DNA of 64,000 bases from Vermamoeba vermiformis. Taxonomy: Eukaryota > Tubulinea > Echinamoebida. The translations under genes and the position numbers were made by a program. The stretch's first letter is position 1. Every line of letters begins with the position of its first letter. Positions 11,716 to 21,500 of the stretch are shown piece after piece. The stretch covers positions 372,001-436,000 of the forward strand of contig JBEWZL010000077.1 in assembly GCA_045837725.1 (NCBI GenBank). Direction: 5' to 3'. The notes beneath the pieces are model-generated. The model made no database searches. It had not been told where the DNA came from and worked only from the letters and a program-made list of their open reading frames with translations.

Positions 11716-12333
11716 TTGTTTTATTACAAGTTGTATTAAAGAAATGTACATAGTAAACTAATATTGTTTAAACCAGAGCTGGCGAGGTCAGTTGGAAAAA
11801 ATAGCAGTAAGATTTTTGACAGATACTGATTTTACGTGCATCACAGGGTTGCATTTAACCTGCGGGCACTCAACCAATCATATCTATCTGCAACAGCGCC
11901 AATGTCTACGTGACTGGCAACACAGTGACGTCACCAGGACAGTTCATCGCGAATGACAGAGCTGCACTGGCACGAGTTCTTGCTACATATCAAGCTGCCG
12001 CTGTCAAGAACTTTGCCGCGCAAAGTGTGACATCGGATATCGAGGAACCTGCCGTTCCAAATGATGTCTTCCGCCAGTATTGGAGGATGCCCCTACAACC
12101 GTTCAAACTGGCGAGTTTGTTAGTGGAGGCATTGGTCTGCCTTTAGCGGCGTATTGTAGTGTGATTGCCTTCGCCACTATCATTTTCTAAAGAGACAGCA
12201 TTGGAATTTAGTATTAGGGATATGAATAGTTTAATTGAATAAACGCTAGAGATGTCTGTTGCTCGAGACTGAAAAAAATTAAAATTTGCATTCGCCTAAA
12301 TTTATTTACAAATTAATTAATTATCGATACGAA
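11716..12333. other. Intergenic region with orphan open stretch
   Basis: After the SANT-tail stop there is an AT-rich 3' end. A frame on the plus strand is open from about 11849 to 12146 (ending LVEALVCL) and looks codon-like (for example NDRAALARVLATYQAA), but has no ATG. AATAAA follows at about 12237. It may be a gene fragment, the last exon of an unmodelled transcript, or chance. I do not call a protein here. Confidence 0.3.
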
Positions 12334-12513
12334 TCAAATCCAACCAAGAGATGCAAGAAGCTTCTTCGAAGGAGGTTCGTCATACAGGCCACTGAGAGCC
12401 AAAACGTCGTCTGTTGAGTCGTGGTAATCGAGAGTAACCACGAGAGGTGTTTTATTAGTTCTAGCATGTGCTTGCTGCACGGGTGTGCTGGTAGTGTCGA
12501 TGGAAGCGGGCAT
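12334..12513 (-). CDS. Small hypothetical protein (59 aa)
   Basis: An intronless frame starts MPASIDTTSTPVQQ and ends KLLASLGWI. It has an acidic middle (DYHDSTDDVLALSG) and a coding-like composition. It sits just downstream of the riboflavin RibE-RibD gene on the same strand, about 160 bp past its stop. No family is recognised. It is too short to be sure it is translated, but frame composition and absence of overlap favour it. Confidence 0.4.
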   Translation of the reverse strand: MPASIDTTSTPVQQAHARTNKTPLVVTLDYHDSTDDVLALSGLYDEPPSKKLLASLGWI

Positions 12514-12674
12514 ATTTGTCTACTGTGTTCAACTGTTTAAGCTTTAAAGAAAATAAAACCAGCAAACTGAAAATGGATTTGCAGCTGGACCAAGAAATTT
12601 GCCAGAATATTACTGCTAATCCTTTTATCGCTGCAATCATAACATTTATGCATAATGTAATAAAGCCTATTTTA

Positions 12675-15148
12675 TTACTTGTCTTGCTTATCATACACCA
12701 TGCAAACATCGTTGCCGAGCACTTTGCACTCGTTCAATTTCCAAAACTTAGCATCCTTGATCGTCGTCGCTAATGTGACGCTAGGCCAGCTAATGCCGCT
12801 GCCACCAATCAAACACGCACCGACATATAAGACCACTCTATCAACTAAATTCTTTTCTAAGAACTGCCCGAGCACATTTGGTCCGCCTTCTATTGAAGTA
12901 AAGGTACGAATGTCAGTCAATTTTCCTTATTTGGAAATAATACTTGAGACTCACCAATTAGCACATGCATGATACCTCGTCGGCCTAAGTCTAACAACAG
13001 CTCTTCCAAGTCAATCTTGCCTTCGCTTCGTGAGTTTTTACTGGTCCAAATGTCAACTCCGGCATTGCGCCATACTTCAACTGACTTTGGATCTGCTGCC
13101 TCAGTCGTGGCAATGAGCTTATGATGGGTACGTATTAGTGCTCGTGCGATAAGATAATAAGAGCACTTACTGTCTTCGCCTCGCCGTCAGGACCGCCTTG
13201 AGCAAGCAGCGGTGTCGTTGGATCATTCACACTGCCTCGTCCGTCAATCACAATTCTGAGTGGTTGTTTGACCTCACGCTGTTCGTTCGTGTTCGTGGCG
13301 CTTGTTTGCGGACTTCGTACAGTCAAGCGGGGTCTGTCTTTGATCGCTGTTCCTGCTCCAACTAGCACAGCCCCTGCGTGTCCAACTGTTCCTCGCCACG
13401 TTGAATGCGCGTGTGTTCGTGCATTCTGTATATAAAGACTATTATAACCGAGAAGAAACAACACGAACAGAGTTCGCCGGAAGTAAAAAATTTGTATCGT
13501 GCGTGGGGTCATGTTTGACGTACCTCACCAGTGATCCATTGCGAAGTATAGTCCTCGCAGCCTACTTTTCCATCGATGCTCGAGGCGATCTTTGCAACTA
13601 CTAACGGCTTGCCCGTTCGGCGGTGATGTAAGTATGGACGAAGTGAGTTAAATGCTTGTTCATGGCAGATCCCGACAACAACTTCAATGCCGTGGGATTT
13701 TAAGTATTCGATGCCCTTGTTTCCTACATTTTTATCTTCATCTACTAGCGCAATAACCACTCGTTTGACTCCACATTCGACCAATAGATGATCACAGGCT
13801 GAAAATTAATAATTAGTAATCGGCTTTATATTTAAATCAATGAATAATTAGCACAATAAACTTATTTCATAATTATTTATAAATTATTTCGATTAAATAA
13901 TCACTTACGAGGTGTTCTTTTGCCTTCAAACGGATGACACGGCTCCAAAGTTGAATAAACAATACTATTCTTTAATAAATGTTCATTCCCTGATTCTTTA
14001 GCATCGCGGACTGCATTAGCTTCTGCGTGTCCTTCTCCTGCAAGTCAAATAATCAATAAACAAATCTAAAATCAAATTATTGAAGCTTCAATCATGAATT
14101 AGCCACAATAGCTTACCAGCTTTAGCATGGAAACCACGTCCAATAATATCGCCGTGCTCAGTAACGATTACACAACCAACCCACGGATTTGGCGCGCTTG
14201 TTAATCTTCCTCGTTCTCCGAGTTCAATAGCTTTCAGCATGAACTCTTCATCTTTTAATTTCAACTCCCAATCGGTAAGTTCAAATAATGAGCGCTTAAC
14301 TGCAAATTAAAATATTAGAGCCGTTACTAATATTAATTATTGAATTATCTTACCTTCTGCTGCTGGAGCTTGTAATAATTTGAGTGCTTGATCAAATTCA
14401 ATATTAATAATATCTCCGATTTTTCTGTATTGCAAATTGGTATGCGAGAGAGTGTGTGGGATCAACGAGACACGGATCTGCTGTTCTTTGATCTCTGCGA
14501 CTGTCAAGCTAACGCCGTCAAGGCATATAGAACCTTTATAAATAACGTGTTTGCTGATATCTTCTTTGGAAAGTGCCGACGACAAGTCGATCCACAAGCA
14601 TTGCGAGCCATCCGGATGTGGCAGAACACTTGCAACGCGACCAGTACCGTCTACGTGTCCAGAAGTAGTATGACCTCCGAGATGATCACCGACTTTAAGC
14701 GATAATTCTAAATTGACGACTTTTTCTTCCTCGGTGGACCTGTTTGAGCAACGAAGTACGTTAGATCGATTTGTCGCGCGATTGCATTTTCAAATGATTA
14801 AAATGAGCTAATTATGATATTATAGGACCATCCCGCTGCTATAGGACGCTTCAGTTATTTTTTTGAATCGCGTACCAATATTTCAATTTCAGATCCGGAG
14901 CGGTCTGAAGCGACTTACCACAACGAGCTATTGAAATTCGTTTTGTTCCTCGTTTCCTCCATAGCAAAGAAAGTAGCAGTATCGCTTCCGTTAGTTTCTT
15001 CTAAGAGCGTCAAGCAAACTCCGTTCACCGCGATCGAATCTCCTTTTTTGCAATGGCGCCAGAACTCTGGTGAGCATCGTACGTGCAATATAAAATTTTT
15101 ATCGTATTTGGCATAGCCTATAGCTTGAATTAATCCTGTGAACACCAT
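12675..15148 (-). CDS. Riboflavin synthase - RibD (deaminase/reductase) fusion
   Basis: One spliced gene encodes two riboflavin enzymes. The N-terminal half is riboflavin synthase (RibE): MVFTGLIQAIG, AVNGVCLTL and GHTTSGHVDGTG in barrel one, then CLDGVSLTV and SLIPHTLSHTN in barrel two. After a short linker comes a RibD-type protein. The cytidine-deaminase-like domain has APNPWVGCVIV, the zinc ligands GEGHAEANAV, and EPC plus TPPCDHLL, where the CCC proline codon is completed across an intron. The reductase domain follows (KIASSIDGKVG, SQWITGE, VLVGAGTAIKDRPRLTVR, LIEGGPNVLGQFL). So it should deaminate and reduce the pyrimidine released by GTP cyclohydrolase II and, at the last step, dismutate lumazine to riboflavin. 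There are about eight exons. It is divergent from RibB-RibA-RibH over 234 bp. Order in the protein is RibE then RibD; both parts look full length with key residues present. Confidence 0.92.
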
Positions 15149-15382
15149 GTCTGCTCGTGCACTAATTCACTTTCTCAGATGTGGTCTGAAAACTCTTTAG
15201 TAATAAAACTAACGGCACCGAATGTGGAAGAATCTCGGAACCGAACTTTCGGATTTAAACGGAAAGGGGGAATGGTGAACTTACCACCCGAAGTTTCCGC
15301 AAACTTCCCGAAGCTTCAGCCATGTGCCTTCGGGTAACGAAAAAACAGATTTTTTCACGGCCTACTTTTTGAAGATTATTCG
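15149..15382. promoter_or_regulatory. Bidirectional promoter of the two riboflavin fusion genes
   Basis: Only 234 bp separate the two start codons, so both genes probably share regulation. The region has CCCGAAG at 15287-15293 and 15307-15313 and the inverted CTTCGGG at 15328-15334, with further TTCGG/CCGAA pairs near 15232-15252. No FMN riboswitch fold was recognised. Confidence 0.5.
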
Positions 15383-17726
15383 ATGAACACAATGCAAGCC
15401 GAGCAAGTCAAGTTCTCTACTATAGAAGAAGCCGTCGAGGCCTTCAAGAAGGGCCAGTTCGTTATAGTTATGGACGATGAGGATCGCGAAAACGAAGGCG
15501 ATCTCATCCTCGCGGCGGAGCTCGTGACCGCTGAAAAAGTCGCATTTGCTTTGCGCCATACGAGCGGTATATTATGCGCTCCTATGACCTATTCCCGCGC
15601 TAATGAATTGCGATTGCCAATCATGGTCACGGAGAATACGGATCCGAACAAAACCGCTTTCACCATCTCGTGCGACGCGAATGAAACTTCGACGGGCGTA
15701 TCAGCTCAAGATAGATACTTGACCTTTACTGCCTTGGCTGACCCGAGCAAAGGTTCCGCAGATTTCCGCCGGCCCGGGCATGTGTTTCCGTTGGTTGCAA
15801 AACCAGATGGAGTTTTGCAACGCAGAGGCCACACTGAAGCTGCCGTTGATTTGTGCAAACTTGCTGAGCTGACTCCAGTTGGATTTATCGGCGAGATGAT
15901 GAAGCAAGATGGTAAGTATTTAGATTCATGAAATTTGAGATCCGCAGACCAGATCAAACCAGAAATTTAACTAATTCGAAATTATAATATAATGACTCTT
16001 GTATTGATGTATTATATGTTTCGCGTATTCACGTCTTTTTGAAAAATCACCTGAACTCACATTTTGGCTGGCAGGTACAATGATGCGCCGCGACGATTGC
16101 TTTGCCTTTGCCAAAGAATATAATTATCCTATTATCACTATTGACGCGCTAGTGGAGTATAGAAAGAATCAAGCTGACCAAGCTAAGGAACTCTCCGAAT
16201 CCCAAAAGATCGTCGAACTCATCTCGCACTGCGATTTGCCTATCGAAAGGAACAACAAGAAATTAGGAACATGGCATTTATATTGCTACTTCTCTCACCG
16301 CGATGGCAGACATCACGTGGCCTTGGTCAAAGGTCGCGGGATCGAGGAAGCGAAATCTGAAGTACCTTTGGTCCGAGTGCACTCTGAATGCTTTACTGGC
16401 GATGTATTAGGCTCATTGACTTGTGACTGCGGAGAACAACTGACTTTGGCGCTCGAAAAGATTGACGAGGCTCAGTCAGGCATTCTCATCTACCACATGG
16501 GTCATGAAGGTACGTTAATCCTCGACTTCAAAACTCTTTTGATAGCATTGAATATTATTTTTATCATTTAAGCGCGTCGCTACTATTTATTATTTTCCGA
16601 ACCTAAAATTGGATGCACTTCTTTACCAGTAGTAGATCGTAGCTAAATTTCAGTATCGAATTATAGGTCGAGGCATTGGCTTGGGCAACAAGATTCGCGC
16701 GTACAACTTGCAACAGACTAAGCAAGTCGATACATTCGAGGCTAACAAAATGCTTGGCTTCCCTGCTGATCTGCGAACATACGAGACTGCTGAAGCTATT
16801 TTGGATGACTTGGGCGTTAAGAAGGTTAGATTGCTCACTAATAATCAAGAAAAAGTGAACTCTCTCAAGAAATACGTGCAAGAAGTAGTGCCGTTACAAA
16901 CCCCGCCAAACACCCATAACGCCAAGTACTTGAAGGCCAAGCACGATCATCAAGCTCAATTGAAGGCTACTATTCAGACAGTAGTCAAGGATTTAATCGA
17001 GAATAATAATTTGTTGGGCTCAACAGCAGTTATTGGCACATCCGCGAAACCGATCGAATCCACTTCGGAGTCGACTCCGAAACCTCAGGCTTCAGAACAC
17101 CACAAATCGGTGCCACTGTACAGCAGCGTTCCTCTGCCTCGAGAAGCAGCTCATTTGCGAATTGGCCTCGTCAAGACAATGTGGAACGAAACGCTGGTAC
17201 ACGACCTAACAACGCAGATCAAAGACGAGTTGAAGAAGCTTTCAGTCCAAGACGAGAACATCATTGAAGTTACAGTACCGGGTTCTTTCGAACTGCCATA
17301 TGCTGCGAAGCAACTGGCTCATCCTGGTAAGTCCAAGCAGTCGTGCAGGCGGATCAACAGCGGATCTAACCAATTTTTTCAGATGAGAAACTCGATGCAG
17401 TGATATGCTGCGGAGTGCTTATTAAAGGAGAGACCTTCCATTTTGAAATGATCAGCACGAGTGTTGCAAACGGCTTAATGAACATTCAGATCGAGACTGG
17501 TGTTCCAATGATCAACGGAGTATTGAACTGCATGACTATTGATCAAGCTGAGGCTCGATGCGGTTACAAGAGCGACTTGCCGTCGTCTTTGGCTTGCACA
17601 GCTGTTTATATGGCCAATTTGAAGAGTAGCAAGTTCACACGGACACCTTTCTCATCTGTGGCCCGATTCAACCACAACGAAGCAGCAAATAACGTCTTAA
17701 CTGTTCCTCAACCCTGCGGAAAATAA
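15383..17726 (+). CDS. RibB-RibA-RibH trifunctional fusion (DHBP synthase, GTP cyclohydrolase II, lumazine synthase)
   Basis: Exons 15383-15911, 16075-16509, 16667-17326 and 17383-17726 join in frame. Residues about 1-215 are 3,4-dihydroxy-2-butanone 4-phosphate synthase, with the acidic loop [19 protein letters not shown] and RRPGHVFPL. Next is GTP cyclohydrolase II, with the zinc cysteines in [17 protein letters not shown], then EGRGIGL and VRLLTNN. A linker of about 80 residues rich in Ser/Thr/Pro leads to 6,7-dimethyl-8-ribityllumazine synthase, with [14 protein letters not shown], the catalytic KGETFHFE loop and [11 protein letters not shown]. So it takes GTP and ribulose 5-phosphate into the pathway and also performs the condensation step. 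RibB-RibA fusions are common in bacteria and plants; the added RibH domain is the unusual part. It is divergent from the RibE-RibD fusion. An alternative start is Met4. Confidence 0.93.
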
Positions 17727-18042
17727 CTTAAAAGCCTATAATAATAATGTTTTGATCAACTAATGTAAATAGCGTTAAAAAGCCTTTAATCCGAACTCTT
17801 TATTTAACTGAGTCATACCGTAGTAGCTCTACATGGTGGCTTGCATGAAAACACACGCTTCATAGAAAAGAAAAGCGCTTACCAAAAAAGGAAAGTTGTT
17901 CTTTCGTTACGTTAAAAAACAAATCGCAGAAAATTTGGTTTCGGCCAAAAATGGAGAAAAACAAAATTTGTTGTATTGTTGGAGTTAAAAACAGTTTACT
18001 AACCTTACTTCAACCCAAAGCAACAACACCGACATTTCAATC
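17727..18042. other. Intergenic, no gene seen
   Basis: About 315 bp holding the 3' end of the RibB-RibA-RibH gene and the promoter of the next small gene. AT-rich, with no repeat or RNA gene recognised. Confidence 0.4.
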
Positions 18043-18252
18043 ATGAACTTTTGGAACGCAGTTGTCAGCGTAGTGACCGGCAGCACCCCGACCATCACTC
18101 CCAATATTCCTGCAACCTCGACTACTGGCTACACTAACAACAATGGTACCGACAACTACATTGCCTACAATAACACGCCTTTGGGTGATACGTTCTACCA
18201 AAATGTAGGCAAGACTGTGCCAGTTGAGACGTTCTACGAGATGACCGAATAA
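18043..18252 (+). CDS. Small Thr/Asn-rich hypothetical protein (69 aa)
   Basis: An intronless frame begins MNFWNAVVSVVTGSTPTI and is rich in Thr, Asn, Gly and Tyr (TTGYTNNNGTDNY), ending VPVETFYEMTE. AATAAA follows at about 18342. The compact unit with its own poly(A) signal suggests a real, perhaps abundantly expressed, small protein. No transmembrane segment and no family is recognised. Confidence 0.55.
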   Translation: MNFWNAVVSVVTGSTPTITPNIPATSTTGYTNNNGTDNYIAYNNTPLGDTFYQNVGKTVPVETFYEMTE

Positions 18253-18536
18253 CCGTCGGTTAGTCGAAAGATTTCCAAAGAATGCTATACTAAGCGAACT
18301 GAGACTATTGTCATTTGGATATCCGTAGATATTGATTATTAAATAAAGTCCGGCTTTTCGGAACCAGATCTAATTTATTTTAATCTACTTAATTTAATCT
18401 TCGTGTTAAGGGTCGCCTAGCTACGTATCGATATCATACTTAGGTACTACCCTTCACGTGGTGCGCATACAGCAAGACTTTTGCTTATCCGTAAACGGTG
18501 GATGGAAATTCCATGCTTTTGGTGCAAAGTGGACTT

Positions 18537-21500
18537 TTAAATGTTGAATTCTCTTTCATACATTGTCTCCAATCGTTGGATAATTGCCTTGAGCGGCAAT
18601 CGTTTCTCAGGTTCAGGGTGCCAGCAATCCGTAATCAAATCGGCGTAATCTGTGGGACAACCTGCTGGAATTGCTTCTCGATTGCCGTCAAGGACGAACT
18701 TTGACACGTCCCACACGTGTTTGAAAGCGGTATATGGCTCTTTTTGCGTAATGATAACCCAAAGCAAGACACCGTAGCTGTAAATATCGGCTTCTTTGTT
18801 ATACCGCTTGCTTAGTAAGATCTCTGGGGCCATGTAAATAGGGGTGCCAACACCTTTGGTGAAAGTTTCGAGCTTGTCTTCCATCCTTCGCGCGCTTCCA
18901 AAATCGCTCAAGCGGATCATGTTTGGCGCATTGACATCCGTAGACTCGATGAGGACGTTGTCTGCTTTAATGTCGCGATGAAGTACGTTGTTTTGGTGCA
19001 AGTAGTCAATGGCTTTAGCGATCTCTAACGCGATCCGCAGTTTGGTTCCATACGGAATTTTCTTAGTCATTAACTTCTCTAAACTTCCGTTGGGCATGAA
19101 TTCGGTTATTATTGCCATTTTCCCAGGCAATTTAGATGCGCCAATGAGTGACACAATTCCTGGATTTTTCAGCTCGGACAATAATTGGATCTCGCGTTCA
19201 AATTCTTCTACGGTCTTCTCGTCAACGATATCTTGATATTTCAGCATCTTCACCGCCACATCTTGACCTTTGTATTGACCTCTATATACGACTCCAAATC
19301 CTCCTTCGCCAATCGGTGACTGATCCATTTGAATTTCCTCGATGTCAATCCACACTGAGGGGTTTGTGGTGATATTGCACGGAATGTAGAAGTGTCTGTG
19401 AAGCTCGGGCAGTTCCACACCGATCAGGGCCGTGACGCTGGTTGCCACATTCATTTTCAGCTTAATCATGACACTCTCAACGCCAGACGATTCGTCATGA
19501 GAGCTCAGTCTGCTGGGCCTCCAATTGTAATCCAATGTAACCGCATCAGGTTGGACTATCAACGAGCATTTTGGCGTCTTGGGAGCGTGAAAAATGACTG
19601 TTAAATTCTTGTTGACGAGAGGCACGTGCATGTCAGAAGCTTTTTTCGCGACAAGTTTTTTGCTTTGTCTAATCGTGGCCAGAGCCAGCTGCAATCCTCC
19701 GTGCAGATTTAAGTCAATAGTATCGGTATACTCTTCGTTGACATCGAAGCTTGTTGTTCCTCCGAAAGTTAAGGTTGTTTTTGAGAAGGAAACAGGCAAG
19801 TTGGCGATGTTGGAGCTAAGTTTAGATCCTTCAGGCGGAGTCCAGACAGGCAACAACGGGTATTGGACGTCATCGACGCCGTACGTGGCCTTATGGAACG
19901 TGATTTGTCGGCGCTGGTTGATTTTTCTTCGAACGTAAACCACAGTAACCACAATGGCCACAACGGCGCTGGAACAAACGAGCACTACAACCAAAGAGAT
20001 GTCTCGGTCTGACAGTCTGACGTTTAATGGCACTTCCTTGCTGTACACCGTTTTCGCTGGATTCGATACTTGCACTTTAATTCTATCGCCATTCATGGAG
20101 CGAGTAGCAGTGAATATCAAAACTCTGCCAGTCGCCTGTGTAAATGCGTTAAGAGTGAGTCTCCGATTTTGTCCCAAACCCCCAATTTTGTCCCAAACGA
20201 TTTTGGACTAAAATTTAACAATAATTTATTTTAATACTTATTTAATGGAGTGATTTCAATACGAATAGATAAATAATAAGTGAATACTTGAATTACAGTT
20301 GATTTAATCGTGCAATTCGCCTTCATCACTGGCCAGATCGGATCTTTCTTCGCTCAGATCAGATCCGCATTCAGCAGCATGCTCATCATGAATATCTCGT
20401 TTTTGACACTTCTTGCATACTTGATAGCTATTACATGAGGTGCAGACCCAAAATTTGTGCTTCTTGGTATATATACGACGGCAAGGTGAGCACGTCCTAC
20501 TAATCACATCACTCTGTTTGTCAAGTTTGCGTCGCTTGACGAGCTCTTGTCGCTCTTCTTTCTCCTCTTCTCTCTTTCTCTTCTTGTCCTCTCTTTCTTT
20601 CTTCGCAAGTTCTTTAGCCTCCTTCTCTTTCAGTGCTTTTTCCTCCTTCTCACGGGCATAGATCACCAACTGCTGGCCAGTCACCAATTTATTCCGCTCA
20701 TTGGCACGTACTCGCTTGATAGGAGTCTTGGTTTGATTAGGTATCAAGGCCTCCTTAAGTATCAGTGCCATAGCTTTAACTTCTTCATCTTCACTGGTGT
20801 GCAGTTGAGGTTTTGTGTCGAACATGTACATGTTCTGAAATTTCTTGCTGATAAGTGCACTATCGAATGGCCAAATGCCTGTATGTCGAAATCCTGCCTT
20901 AATGACCTCTTTATCAAATATATTGGACTTCTCCTCCGTGATAATGTCTTCAATAACAGAGTGCAGGGTCTCTCCAGTGAGGAGCCGTCGCATTCTTTCA
21001 AGGTCTCTCTTGACACGCATCTTGCGTTTGAACGAGCCAAAAATCACGTCGTCAAGAGGTTGAAGCAAATGAGTTGTATGTGCTGGTAGGTACAGGGGCT
21101 GTATATCAGAATCTAATAGCAAGTTGATGCTGGTCAACTCCAGGTGGGTGGAGTGGCGGTCAAGAAGTAAAAGAGCTGGTTGTCCTTGCTTGAACGCTGA
21201 AAGTCGCTCCACGAGTCGCGCTATTATTTGCTTCCACAACTCATTTGTAATAAAGCCATTAGCTGTTGTGGCATAATAAGTTGGTATAGTGCTGCGAGTA
21301 TATCTCAGCTCTGTAGTGACGGGAATCGAATTCTTCTTTTCGTTGCCATTTTGTGACATGTCCTTGTAGATGAGCACTATCATCCAAACACGACCAGATG
21401 CTGCAACGAATGGAAGTATAGTGCGTAGATGACTCTTGGGAGTACTCAATCTACCCTGCTTTTTCGAATTTGCACTCGTTAGAATCTTCGAACTTTCTCC

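Noticed and set aside
12679-12972. Plus-strand frame opposite the end of RibD
   Set aside because: The minus strand carries the conserved EGGPN block; the plus frame is its shadow.
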